From Astragalus membranaceus (taxonomy: Eukaryota; Streptophyta; Magnoliopsida; Fabales; Fabaceae), in contig CM076846.1 in assembly GCA_039519185.1 (NCBI GenBank), forward strand, positions 188,093,068 through 188,157,067: 64,000 nt of DNA, read 5' to 3'. The notes under the pieces were generated by a model. It did not search any database and was not told the origin of the DNA. It was given only the letters and a program-made list of their open reading frames with translations. Of the stretch, positions 11,673 through 22,230 are shown piece after piece (position 1 is the stretch's first letter; every line of letters begins with the position of its first letter). A program made the translations under genes and the position numbers.

Positions 11673-12618
11673 ATGACAATGGCCACACCACCAACTCTTG
11701 GCATGGAATTTGATAGTGTAGATGAAGCTTGGAATTTTGGGTTGAATACGGTAGAAAAACCGGTTTTGGGGTTAGAAAGCAATACTTCAACAGAAGGAAG
11801 GAAGACAAGTTTATTAGATCATGCAGGTTTGTTTGTTGCAAGAAGGGTCGTTGGATGCGGGACAAGAGATTTTTTATGGTTAAGAATCCAAGGGCAGAGA
11901 CAAGAACAAGTTGCAAGGCAAGAATTGCGCTTAGTGCAAAGAATGGAAAATTTGTAATCAGTGATTTTGTAGAGGACCACAACCACTGTTTACAACTTGA
12001 AGAAACAACACATATGCTAGCATCACATCGTAGAATATCTGAAGTTCAAGCATATGAGATTGAAATTGCAGATGTATACACGCCTACGATTTTTGATCTA
12101 TTCAGTGACGAGTTTTCTTTATTTTTAGCTGCATCCATACGAGAAAAATGAATCTCACCTTCCATTTGAATATGTTATCATCATGGTTAATTTGGATGGG
12201 GAGTGGAAAGTGTTTTTTGATCCTGTACAATCCTCTATATATGATGTGAATAGAAATGAGGTTACGGAAGAAACCAAACTAGCTAGCACACGAAGATATA
12301 AACAACTCTGCCCTACTATGATTAGATTAGCTGCTGAGGTGTCAAATTCTGAGAAATTGTATCAATTTGTAGAAGAATGAATACATGACTTGTGTAAGCA
12401 AGATGGAGCTACAATTACAAGAAAGAAGGATGGTCAATGGTGACGATGAGAACCCAACATTAACAGAAGAATATGTGACCCGAGCAAAGGGATTTAAGAT
12501 ACGAAATGGTTTGAAGAGAACTAACCGGTTAAGGAGTTGGGTTGAGCTTCAATCTAAGAAAAAAAGAAGAGCTCCAACTAAAAAGCCTAAACCAAGTGAA
12601 CAATATAAGATAATATAA
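11673..12618 (+). pseudogene. FAR1-related (FRS-like) transposase-derived gene, deleted and frameshifted
   Basis: Three reading frames together give a FAR1-type DNA-binding domain: an N-terminal GMEFDSVDEAWNF piece, a frame change near 11,735, then a Cys/His-rich region with KNPRAETRTSCKARI and FVEDHNHCL (WRKY-like zinc-cluster region of FAR1). At about 12,075 the sequence jumps from the FAR1 domain straight to a segment (TPTIFDLFSDEF) that in family members lies after the transposase core. The transposase catalytic region and probably the SWIM zinc finger are missing. A further frame change near 12,150 leads into a C-terminal region (12,183-12,618) ending in a Lys/Arg-rich tail. No active protein is expected. 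The promoter and any introns between 11,087 and 11,672 are not resolvable. Confidence 0.75.
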
Positions 12619-12931
12619 TTTATGGTTGTAAGATGTTTTATTAAAAAGCTTACTTTTCGTTGGTTTCTAATGTATTGATTTTTTGTCCACGAAAGGATGT
12701 TGAATCTCTAAGTGAAATGGACTGCAGAATGTCCAGTTTGGAACATCCAACAAATGAGTTTTCTCAAGCATCTGAAAATGAGTTTAGTTACACTAAGTTA
12801 ATGATGGTAAGATGACTATCATCGATCATTTGAAAATTTTCACTAGATTATCGTTGATAACATGGCTTTTACTTTTAAAATGCAGGATCCACTTAGTGAT
12901 GAATGAAGACCAATCAAGAATTTGTGTAGAA

Positions 12932-13200
12932 TATGGCGCGAAACGTAGAGCTGTGAGAGAGAAGAAGACAAAACAACACTTTTCAACTAGAGGAACTAGA
13001 GAAATGTATATTGGTCAAAAAAAAACCAGAGCATCACTAAAAGAGTAGTGGGTCCACATTTCACCTAAAACAATAATCCATTATTTTAATAAATGATGTG
13101 GCAAAATCTGAAAGAAATGAAGAATTTGAATGGTGTGCAGTGGCTCGACTTCAGGAAATGCAGGCAGTCTAACTGCCGACACTGCCGTGAATCGTTATCC
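12932..13200 (-). repeat. MULE terminal inverted repeat, right
   Basis: Inverted partner of 10,831-11,086. It is slightly longer than the left copy because of small insertions near the outer end, around the sequence CAGGCAGTCTAACTGCCGAC. Confidence 0.85.
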
Positions 13201-13969
13201 TTTATCCTCCAAACGTGTTTTATATTTTATTACCGCAAATGTCGGCAAGTTGAGCTTGTATTTTCGCTGAACATCCGCACTGTCTTGCTACTTCACAAAA
13301 ACACTTTACAGCTGGAGAAATCTATCCAATTCCCCAAAATCTAACGGCTAATACTATCTGTGACCCGCACCTCCACTACTATGTGGATCCCATCACAACC
13401 GTATCTCAAAATTGCACCACTTGTCCACTTGTATCATCCTAGCTGTCTCCACCTTTCAATTCGCTCCCCCCCCCCCCCTATTGGTTATAAATATAAGATC
13501 TCAATAGTTAAATGGTAGCCTTGATTGACGAACCGACAGACCATACGAAAATTACGGTGCAACCGTCCTCGCTCGAATTAACGGCAGAAAAAGATAAATG
13601 CAAAAGAAATAATTGAATAACAAGAATCAAAAATAATAAATAATAACTATTGTAAAGAGTAGACAAAGGGAAATTGAAGTTGAACTTTCTTTACAAAAGA
13701 GAAAATGTAAAATAACAAATAACAAAAGCGAAAAGAAATTAGCAAAAAGGAACAGCTGCGTTGTTTTAGCTGGCCTCTTAAGTAAAGAATGTATTCTTCT
13801 TCTTTCCTTTTTTTCCTCCCTTTTTCTTTCGTTCTTGACAGTGTTCTCTTTCTTTTCGTTTTTTTTGTTTTCACCCGTTCAGTTTTTTTACCTCCATAAC
13901 TGTGATTAAAAATTTTAACAGACTAAAAAGGTAAAAAAACAAAAAACAAAAAAGAGCCCAGGAAACCAA
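13201..13969. other. Intergenic region downstream of the epimerase gene
   Basis: Contains a run of 13 C (13,466-13,478) followed by an inverted CCAAT (ATTGG) and a TATAAATATA at 13,486-13,495 on plus. This is promoter-like, but no plus-strand gene follows. The stretch 13,600-13,969 is AT-rich and likely holds the epimerase 3' UTR. No other gene seen. Confidence 0.4.
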
Positions 13970-15259
13970 TTAATTTACAGGTTTGCCATACCCGTAATAC
14001 GAAAGGTACCACTTCACGAATTTCTTCAACCCGGTTTGCAAATCGGTGGTAGGCTTGTACCCAAGTTCCCTCCGAGCAGAACTGATATTTGCGTGAGTAA
14101 ACGGAACGTCCCCGTTTCCAGGCATATCCAATATATTTCTCTTAGCCTTCGCCTTCAAATGACGTTCAAGGATATCCACAAGCGTCGGCACAGTCACCGG
14201 CGAAGTGTTTCCAAGGTTGAAGATACGATACGGAGCGGGGCCCCTTTTCTTCCCACCCGACCCGGTACTCTTCCCCGCCGTATCCAAAGATCCCACACAA
14301 CCCTTAACAATATCATCAATGTAGGTAAAATCACGAGCCAGATCGACCCGATTCTTGCCCCGGTAAACTGTGATAGGTTTTCCCTGAAGAATATTGCGTG
14401 TAAAAGAGAAATACGCCATATCAGGTCTACCCCAAGGTCCATAAACAGTGAAAAACCGCAAACCGGTGATGGATAATCCATAAATGTGATTATAAGTGTG
14501 AGTAATTTCTTCACCGGCTTTTTTTGTAGCGGCGTAGAGACTAGCAGGTTGGTCGGTGCGATCCGATTCAGAAAAGGGAACTTTCTCGTTGAGACCATAA
14601 ACGGAACTTGATGAAGCCCAAACAACAGCGGGTTGAGGATTCGCCGTTTTACACGTTTCGAGAAGCGTAACAAGACCGGCGATGTTGCTGTGAACATAGG
14701 AGTTAGGGTTCTCCATGGCGTATCTCACGCCGGCTTGAGCCGCGAGATGCATCACGTGCGTGAAAGCCACGACATCGAAAAGTTTGGCTAATAGCTTAGC
14801 GTCGTTGATATCACCTTCAACGATGAACACGCCGTGACTTGTGAGAAGCGATTTACGCGCTTTCTTAAGGGAAGGATCGTAGTAATCGTTGAAATTATCG
14901 AGACCAACGACACCGTCTCCTCTTCTTTTCAACGCAAGGGATACGTGTGATCCAACGAAACCTGCTGCGCCGGTAACCAAGACGGACATGCCTCCTTGTC
15001 GGTGGACTTGAGCGGAAGTGCGGACTTGCTTCTCCCACTGGATCCCTCCCCAGGATGCTGAAAGGTACCGGCTACCGGAATCGACGAAGCTTTGGAAACT
15101 TAGGTAGGAAGCGGTTAGAGCAATAAGGAAGAGGGCCCACAAGAACATGGTGCTCGTTGAAGCGAAGCAACGGTAGACTTGACGGTTCATGCCGTGAGCT
15201 CTTTCGATCTTGAACTTTCCTGGTGTTGAAGGGAAAAGTTCTTCCTCCAATGATGGCAT
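13970..15259 (-). CDS. GAE1: UDP-glucuronate 4-epimerase (GAE1-like)
   Basis: An intronless frame of 429 codons, the length I recall for Arabidopsis GAE1. The enzyme interconverts UDP-glucuronate and UDP-galacturonate, the precursor of pectin, in the Golgi. A hydrophobic segment at about residues 38-56 (TMFLWALFLIALTASYLSF) predicts a type II signal anchor. The extended short-chain dehydrogenase fold follows, with the NAD-binding TGAAGFVG at 96-103, AAQAGVRY at 173-180, the SSSVYG serine motif at 217-222 and the catalytic YAATK (Tyr242, Lys246). The C-terminus retains conserved NLGNTSPV and MPGNGDVPFTHA. All catalytic residues are present and the frame is unbroken, so this is a functional host gene. 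Members of the GAE family are very alike, so GAE6 or another paralogue is the main alternative. Confidence 0.93.
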   Translation of the reverse strand: MPSLEEELFPSTPGKFKIERAHGMNRQVYRCFASTSTMFLWALFLIALTASYLSFQSFVDSGSRYLSASWGGIQWEKQVRTSAQVHRQGGMSVLVTGAAGFVGSHVSLALKRRGDGVVGLDNFNDYYDPSLKKARKSLLTSHGVFIVEGDINDAKLLAKLFDVVAFTHVMHLAAQAGVRYAMENPNSYVHSNIAGLVTLLETCKTANPQPAVVWASSSSVYGLNEKVPFSESDRTDQPASLYAATKKAGEEITHTYNHIYGLSITGLRFFTVYGPWGRPDMAYFSFTRNILQGKPITVYRGKNRVDLARDFTYIDDIVKGCVGSLDTAGKSTGSGGKKRGPAPYRIFNLGNTSPVTVPTLVDILERHLKAKAKRNILDMPGNGDVPFTHANISSARRELGYKPTTDLQTGLKKFVKWYLSYYGYGKPVN

Positions 15260-15557
15260 TTTCTTTCCCAGATTTGCGACTTGTTTTTTTCCTCTTTAAT
15301 TGGAAAAAATAAAAGAAAATAAATCGATGATCTTGTTTCCTTTTTTGTTTGTTTTTCACCTCAAGATGTTTTGTGAGAATGAGAGGGATTTGATTTTCGG
15401 GGGGAGAAAATGTGTGTTTTTTTTTGTAATTATTGTTGAGTGGGATTGATTGGCTACGAGTAAAAGAAAGAAAGGGAAGGAAGAAAGAAGCAGATAAAAT
15501 AAAAACGGAGGTAAATTTTCTTTGCTGCACCTGCTATTAGATGAAATGGGAGGGTAG

Positions 15558-15564
15558 TTATATA
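15558..15564 (-). promoter_or_regulatory. TATA box of the epimerase gene
   Basis: TATATAA on minus, about 300 bp upstream of the ATG at 15,259. It is followed downstream by a CT-rich leader (about 15,465-15,500), typical of plant 5' UTRs. A second TATATA-like site at about 15,635 is a less favoured alternative. Confidence 0.5.
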
Positions 15565-15719
15565 GTGGTGACGCCCGTAGAAGCGACAAAGTATACGCGT
15601 GAACGCGTTCTTGGACAGAGTGGAGGAGAGAGTATATACAAACAAACAGGGATTTAGCGGAGTCTCTCTCTATGGACTTTTTAGAGAGAGAGTCTGCGTA
15701 CAATGACTCATTAGTCTGA

Positions 15720-16640
15720 ATGTGGCAGATAAATATGGAAATCCCATTTTTTAACTTAAAAAGCGGAATTGATTTATTTACTTTTTATTTTATTTTATTA
15801 TTTTTAGGTCAATTACAAATGTTGGCTGTCGCGGTAAAATAATGAGATAGCGGCGGGGTGAGTGAGGCCGAGCCGTTGAGGATTCATTTGTTATTGTTAG
15901 GCTGTCACTCATTTTAAGATTTGGAAATAGAAATATAAATGGAAATGGAATGGGGTAGCATGAGGCTGTTTTTTTTACCCCCTTATACAATATACCTCCA
16001 TAAATGACTAAACGGACAAAACTACCCATTAATTTCACAAAATTTTTAGAAATACCTCAAATCTAGATAAATTCGGAAGTGTGTTTTTTTAATTTTTCGA
16101 AAATATCACATTTTACGGTATTTTCGGAACACGTTTTACATTTTGGAAATGCTGTAAAATGCGATATTTTCGGAAATACCATATACCCCCCTCAATATTG
16201 CCTTCCGAATTTATCTCAATTTGATGTATTTCCGGAATTCCCAAAAAAATGGCTTCCGGAATTATGTTAAAAAGGAGTATTTCCGGAATTGAAAATGTTG
16301 TTTTGGAAAATTTTAAAAAATTGGACTTTTACCCACAGTTTTGTCCGTAGGTAAACGTTTATTTAAAAAACATGGACTTTTACCCACGGTTTTGTCCGTA
16401 GGTAAAAGTCATGAATTTTTATGAGAATTTGATTTGTGGAAAGAAATGTGTTTGTATTTTTTTAATTTAGAAATTGTTTGTTTTAAATAGGGATTTTAGG
16501 ACATGATCCGTAACGGTTCATCAGTGGCCCTAAAAAGCAGACTAATCCGACTGTACAGTCGACTTAGTCCCCTATTTATATTTTTGGAAATTAGATAAAT
16601 TATTTATGTATTTTATAGGTTTTTGTAAAAGTATTTGTTT
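15720..16640. other. AT-rich intergenic region with a short tandem duplication
   Basis: No gene seen. GGACTTTTACCCAC followed by GTTTTGTCCGTAGGTAAA occurs twice, starting near 16,323 and 16,375 (period about 52 bp). Several TTCCGGAATT-like words lie between 16,120 and 16,290. This may be the end of an unrecognised DNA transposon. Confidence 0.35.
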
Positions 16641-17568
16641 TCTTGAGAAGAAAATAAATAAAAACGAAAAAGGGGTGAAATGGTAAAATGGGAGCGCAAT
16701 TACTAGAAGGGGGGTTGTATTGTTAAAATTGGGGGTGCGAAAAGCAGTAACCCAATTTAAGTTGTTGGGTTTTAAGAACGTGACCTGTGAACTGGGCTTT
16801 CAGGGGGGAGGCGTAATACTGAAAACGAGTGGTGTAAATAGCAATCTGATATATTAAAACAAAATTAAAAATAAAATGAACATTTGAGTGAGCTATATAT
16901 GGCAATAATCTGAATTTTGGTAACCCTAATCTTCTACTTCTCTTCCAGCGCCGCACCACCTATGCTTTGGAGAGAGAGAGAACTACGCATGAGAGAGAGA
17001 AAGAAAAAATGGAAGAGAGGGAGAAGGATAACGACAGAGGGAGAGGAAATAAACTGCCTGACAACGACGGTGGGCTGTAGGGAATGCCACTAACTGACCG
17101 TTCCATGGCCGGCAGTGGTGGTTGAGGACGAACGGCGACGGAGCATGGTACCCCGGCGAAAACGAACGCGAAGAGAGGGGGTTTATCTGCGAGGGACTAC
17201 AGTGTTCGTTTGGGACCGCATGACTGACGGAGTGGTGACGACGCGGAGGACGGCGAGCGCACGACGGTGCGAGACCGATGATGGTCACGGTGGTGATGGG
17301 GATGACGACAGCGTTTGGTTTGGGATTTGCGCGTGGAGAAGAGGGATGGTGCGACTGAGATGATAGAGGGTGCGGTGGTTGTGACGGTGACGATGGAGGG
17401 CTGACGGTGGCTCTCGCGGCCATCATGGGTGCTGATGGAACGACCACGATGGTGCGATGACAGAGAGAGAAATGCTCACGGTGGTGAGGGAGCTACGACG
17501 TGATGACAACGAGCTTTAACGGTGGCTCGCAGTAGCGATGAGGGAAAAAGGTGCTGGGAGAGTGACGG
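16641..17568 (-). other. GC-rich left flank of the Athila insertion, probable LTR leader
   Basis: Rich in GA repeats and CACCGTC/GACGGTG words, like the sequence right of the Athila element (29,383-29,480), and separated from it only by that insertion. Probably the distal (R/U5) part of the Ogre-like LTR that starts at 30,692 on minus. Its far end was not located. The open frames here are compositional and not supported as genes. Confidence 0.35.
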
Positions 17569-19028
17569 TGTTGTGCGAAAAGGTGATGTGCAAGTATACA
17601 CAATCGCAACAAGTAATATAATGATAAGTAAAGTTCGTTCCCACAGGGATTGGAATTAATCTCAGAAGTTTAAGTGATTAGAATCTTAGTGATAAGAATT
17701 AAGTAACAAGTAAAGGTAAAGAGTTGTAAACATCATAAGTTGTGATAAAACAGTATTAAGTTTGAAGTGATTAAAGGTCAGTTGGATAGCTCAAAAGTTA
17801 TGTAAATTCCCAAGAGTAATGTTCAGATAATATTAGACGCTGTAGCGTTAAGCGCTGTAGCGCTTCAGAATCAGTAGACGCTGTAGCGCCTTGGTGGCGT
17901 GCCTTTCAGTCACTTTCGTCAGGGCTATGTTACAAGACTCCTATGTCTAGGCTCTAAATAAGTTTTACCCCTGTATATTAAGTTCTTACAACATTTGTCT
18001 TATGAACTATTACTCCCCTATGTCTAGAGTTAAGTAGTGCTTCCTTTAAATGTCTTTAAAGGGTTTTCATTCATATCATTCCTTGAGTTCTCTTTGTGAA
18101 CCATGTCTGTACCCACAAAGTTACCTTGTTTTAGTTGATCATTTCCAAACCAAGATTGAAAGTATTATGACACAAGGAATAAAACACAAACATCATAATA
18201 TTATACAAAAGTTACTCAAGGTTCATTACATACCAAGAACAATCCAACTACAACAAAGTTAGCTCATCACAAGTTCCATCAACATAATACAACTAGAGAG
18301 TATGTATTACCGTATGAAGACAAGAGAAGAGTGGTTGCAAAAGATACACTCCAATGATCCCACGTCGCATACAAGAGATGAAGTTGAGGCGTGAGCAGAA
18401 CCTTGGATGAAGACTAGAAAAACTATGCTATGAAAATAAAAGCTTAAGGGTAGTGTATCAATGGAGAAAAGCTACTATGTCATGTAGTTCTTCTTCCAAG
18501 TTGCAACTACTTGTCTACGTATGTTACCTCCTAGAGAAGCAATCTTAATTAAACTAATTATTAACTAAGTCTTAATAGAATAATAATATTACATAATGAT
18601 CATAAGACTTAGATATTATCTTTAAAGTACTTTACAAAAAGTGCTAATGATGGAATACAACAACTATCACATGGGTTCCATTTAGGAGGCGCCAAGTGTA
18701 ATTTAGCATCCACTTGAAAGTCAAAATATCCAGCTGAGAGGAAGAGATAAGGGTGGTGACTCATCATGTCCTCAAGTGGCCACACAAATATCTCAATGGT
18801 CAGCCGTCATATAACGTTGTAGCGTCTTATTGATAGCATACCGCTGTAGCGCTAAAGCAAAGCATCAAACATATTCACAAAGGCATTGACTATGCCCAAG
18901 GTTTAAGGAATTGACTTATAACCTATATTTATTCTAATATTCACATATTTAAGCACTAGAATTACTTGAGAAATAAGCTTGACTTAAGTATTAGGAGTAT
19001 AAATAACCTATATAAAATAAGGTTATCA
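17569..19028 (-). repeat. 3' LTR of the Athila-type element
   Basis: Read on minus it begins TGATAACC and ends GCACAACA. Near-identical to 27,915-29,382; the partner has an 8-bp duplication (TATTCATA) near its U3 end. Contains four exact copies and one variant of the CGCTGTAGCG near-palindrome. Confidence 0.93.
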
Positions 19029-19042
19029 CACCCCCAAACTTA
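19029..19042 (-). other. Polypurine tract of the Athila-type element
   Basis: On minus TAAGTTTGGGGGTG directly precedes the 3' LTR (TGATAACC). This is the expected plus-strand primer site. Confidence 0.75.
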
Positions 19043-20190
19043 AACCATTGCTTGTCCCCAAGTAATGACACTTGAACAAGACAAAATGCTCATATAACTA
19101 GCTACAGCTTTTAAATTAAACAGAATTTATGCATAAGCTAATTCTTTTCATTTTCACACACCATAATGGTCCACAATTCAAATAGAATCATTACTGCTCA
19201 GTTGTGAGTGTGTGATATCAAAGCTCAACTTAGTTCCTAGCTAATTTCAGAATTTCTCTAAAGTTTTGGGAAGAATGGATTTCTTTTGGGTTAGGCAAAG
19301 AATGTTTTCAAAAAGAAGAGTGGGATCGCAATTTAACACAAGATCTGAGGGGCTTCAAAGCACAACAAAGGGCTTTAATTAGGCATTTTTCAGAATATTG
19401 GTCAGTGCATAAACTTTTGGCCTGGTGATCAAACGCTGTAGCGCTTCAAAGTCCGTAGACGCTGTAGCGCTAGATTTTAATGATTAAAACTAGATGCTAT
19501 CTTCATTACTGAGCTCCTTATTTGCATTTTATTTTTATGCTTTTGGAACAGCTCAGCAATTTATTTAAGATATTTTGCAACTTTTTTCAAGACCACATTC
19601 ATTTTTACTTTTCATTTTGCAAAGACCAATTTATCATCTTTTGTTCCTAGCCTTAACATAACCGATGCACCCCCAAACTTAGATTTTTAAAACAACTCTC
19701 AATTTTTAATGAAAACTTGACTAACCCTTGGTTATCCAAAACGTAACTTTATCCTTAGATTACTCCTAGCTAACTAGGTTCTTCACTAAGCTTGGATTTT
19801 GTGTAAAAGCAGCAATAAAATCATTTCATTGTTTACACAATGCTGCCTTACTCAAAAATTCTTATTTATATTTGGCTATATGAGTCAGCTTTTGCTTACT
19901 AAGAAATTTAAAACATGCAGCTAATCATACTTCCTATTCAAGCATACAAAATATTCAAAAACATGCAACACATGCAAAACATGGCATAATTATACTTAAT
20001 TATACTAAATATTTAAAAACATAATTGTACTTAATTTAAAACATTATTAACCATAAGGTCCTCCCCCAGAAATTAAATTTGGCAGTGTCCTCACTGCTTG
20101 CTTGACAAGAAAAGGGAGAGGCCTTAGAAGAACAACAAAACAAAGTTCAAAGTACATAAATGGCATAAGAAGCCAACAAATCTTGCCTTA
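19043..20190 (-). other. 3' untranslated region of the Athila-type element
   Basis: Non-coding AT-rich stretch between the extra ORF and the 3' LTR. It contains a pair of CGCTGTAGCG repeats at 19,434 and 19,460 and the second polypurine tract. Nothing else recognised. Confidence 0.6.
19668..19681 (-). other. Second, identical polypurine tract
   Basis: The same 14-mer TAAGTTTGGGGGTG occurs again about 640 bp upstream of the LTR-adjacent tract, in the untranslated region after the extra ORF. It may be a second plus-strand initiation site. Confidence 0.5.
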
Positions 20191-20892
20191 TTAGGCCTTC
20201 TTGAGCCTCTTACTGGCTCTTGAAGGTGCTGGGGATCCTTTTGCTGCCTTCTTCTTCTTTGGCTGAGGTGGAGCAGTCTTTTCAGCCGCTACAGCGGTTG
20301 GTGGCGCTGTAGCGCTTGGTTCTTGTACTGCTGCCGCTGCAGCGTCTGATTCCTGCACTTCTTCTTCCTCTTCTGTTTGCTCTTGCTCCTGTTCTTGCTC
20401 TTTTTCTTCCAACACTGGCTCTGTTTCATCCTGCAAATTCACTAGCTCCTCAGTAGCCTCCTTCTCAGTTTCCTCCTCTGTCAGAATTACCTCAGGTATT
20501 GTGTCACTAGGTACTGCAGACATAGTTGCTGCAGCACCTACTGGCTGAACACCTTCTTCTGGGTACTCAGCCAGTTTGACACCTGGGTTTCTTCTAGCCT
20601 TTGTGTATGACTGATAAATTTTCTTGAGTTGCTCAGTGGGTTTTTCTTTGGTGATTCGATGTTTTGGCTCAGGCTTCTTTGGTGTAGCTTGCTTGGCAGG
20701 TGTTTTCTTGGGTGTTAATTTGGTTGGTTCAGGGATGGAGGTGGGGGTTGATGGTGGATTGGCTATTTTGGCAGGGGGTTTTTGGTTTCTTTGGGCTTGG
20801 GGTTGGGTCACATTGTATTTCTTCTGCTTGCTCATCTTCTTCAGTCTCAGATTCTTCTTCAGTATCACTCTCCTCTCCTGATGATTCTTCAT
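20191..20892 (-). pseudogene. Low-complexity C-terminal continuation of the Athila extra ORF
   Basis: 233 codons in a different frame overlapping the end of the upstream ORF by four bases. Composition is Lys/Pro-rich, then Glu/Gln-rich (EQEQEQEQTEEEEE), then Ala-rich, ending in a basic tail SRASKRLKKA. The overlap and similar charge suggest it was once the C-terminus of the same protein. Three CGCTGTAGCG-type repeats (20,287, 20,305 and 20,335) encode its Ala-rich part. No domain recognised. Confidence 0.5.
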
Positions 20893-22013
20893 CGATCATC
20901 CTGCTTTTCCATCTCTTTCATAACTGCAATTGTTTCTTCTTCATCTTCCTCACTTATGTTTTCAATGTCATCAGAGTCCAAACTTTCCTCCTCTACTACA
21001 GCTTTTTGTACTTTCTTGGTTGGGCTAGGCTTTGTTTTCTTTGCTGGGCTAGCCACATCCTTTTTCTTTTCTGCCCTAACTCCCTTTTTCTCTGGTTTTT
21101 CAACTGGCTCTAACTCCAGTAGCCAATCAGGGAATTGAGGAGGGGGAATGGATGTTTTTCCTTTGGATATCTGGGCATACATTGCTTTTTCCCAGTCAAA
21201 TTTTTCTTTCACAAATTTGCAGAGGACCTGCTGCTTCAGCTCTAAGCGCTGTAGCGCTTGAGAGTCAGAAGACGCTGCAGCGGCAGGTTTCTGCTTAACT
21301 TTGAAAATGCAAGGAAATGCCCCAAGAGGGGATCTTCTTTCTTCTTTCATTTCAACCTCTACATCAGCTTCCAAACACAACTCAGTAATTAAACAAGGAA
21401 AATATAAATTACCTCCATTTTTAACTCTGCACTTCTCTATCTCCCTTACTATCAATCTTCCCACGTCTATCTTTTCTCCAGCCATTATTGCATCAATGAC
21501 GATGAGTCTTTCTTTTTCCACAAATGTTGTGTGAGATGTAGGCAGCAGGGAGTGTTTGATGAAACTACACCACAGATTTGCTTCTTCACACAGATAGGCT
21601 TTTTTAATTTTGTATTCAGCCCCAAATTTATCCCAAGTTGCTCCTTCCACACAAATCCTTCTTCTAACAGCCTCCATCTCTTCATCTACCCAGTTCAGAA
21701 CCTTCACTTCCAGCGCTTTTCCATGATAGCCCAGATGGAAAATATCATTGATTGTTCTAGAGTTGAAATTTACAGTTTCTCCTCTTACCATTGAATGGGT
21801 TTGAGGTTTTCCCTCCTTAGGCTCTTCAATGCTAGAGTAGCACTCCCTTACCAAAGACGTCATGTAGTCCTTTCTATGCTTAATGAAGTTCTCCCATCCC
21901 AGCGCTGTGACAGCGGTTGAGAAAGCTTCAGGAGCATTTTCTGCCTTGAATCCCCTTTCAGCTATGAAATCCATCTTCCAAAACCTCTGAGGATCTTGAG
22001 TTGCCTTAGCCAT
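20889..22013 (-). CDS. Athila extra ORF downstream of pol (env-like position; putative plant transposon protein domain)
   Basis: 374 codons on minus, starting at an ATG about 220 bp after the integrase end. The first ~240 residues resemble the conserved domain found in the 3' ORF of Athila-type elements and annotated as a putative plant transposon protein (FSTAVTALGWENFIKHRKDY, then NDIFHLGY). The C-terminal part is highly charged, with Lys/Pro- and Glu/Asp-rich stretches. No signal peptide or clear membrane segment is visible, so the env-like name refers only to position. Two CGCTGYAGCG repeats (21,247 and 21,273) are embedded in its middle, encoding QALQR and PAAAAS. The frame ends where a related charged frame (20,191-20,892) begins, suggesting one longer ORF with a frameshift. 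Function unknown. Confidence 0.7.
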   Translation of the reverse strand: MAKATQDPQRFWKMDFIAERGFKAENAPEAFSTAVTALGWENFIKHRKDYMTSLVRECYSSIEEPKEGKPQTHSMVRGETVNFNSRTINDIFHLGYHGKALEVKVLNWVDEEMEAVRRRICVEGATWDKFGAEYKIKKAYLCEEANLWCSFIKHSLLPTSHTTFVEKERLIVIDAIMAGEKIDVGRLIVREIEKCRVKNGGNLYFPCLITELCLEADVEVEMKEERRSPLGAFPCIFKVKQKPAAAASSDSQALQRLELKQQVLCKFVKEKFDWEKAMYAQISKGKTSIPPPQFPDWLLELEPVEKPEKKGVRAEKKKDVASPAKKTKPSPTKKVQKAVVEEESLDSDDIENISEEDEEETIAVMKEMEKQDDR

Positions 22014-22230
22014 GGTGTTTTTGACAGGGTTAGAGGATTCTGGTTTCCTAGTGGCTCCCTTGCCAGCTCACCCTGAGCAAGATCTTTTTATTTTTTTGAT
22101 ACAAATACCCGCTACAGCGTTTATCCAACTTTCCTGCATAGAAAATAAACATAAAAATTTTGTTAGAATCCTTGGGGTGCCTCCCAAGAGCGCTTGCTTT
22201 AAAGTCTGCAGCCAGACTTTCTCTTTCAAA

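Larger units (their letters stand above)
10831..13200 (+). mobile_element. FAR1-type Mutator-like element (MULE), internally deleted
   Basis: A 2.37-kb element bounded by long terminal inverted repeats (about 256 and 269 bp) that begin GGATAACGATTCACGGCAGT and end with its complement. The flanking 9-mers, TTTATCTAC on the left and TTTATCCTC on the right, match at 7 of 9 positions, as expected for an aged 9-bp Mutator target duplication. The interior carries a broken gene with a FAR1 DNA-binding domain but no transposase core, so the element could only move with help in trans. Confidence 0.82.

Noticed and set aside
13466..13495. Promoter for a plus-strand gene (CCAAT and TATA)
   Set aside because: No plus-strand coding sequence follows; the next gene is on minus and ends at 13,970.
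16983..17447. 154-codon Pro/Ser/His-rich minus frame and its plus-strand counterpart
   Set aside because: GC-rich CACCGTC repeats open frames on both strands; the region looks like an LTR leader.
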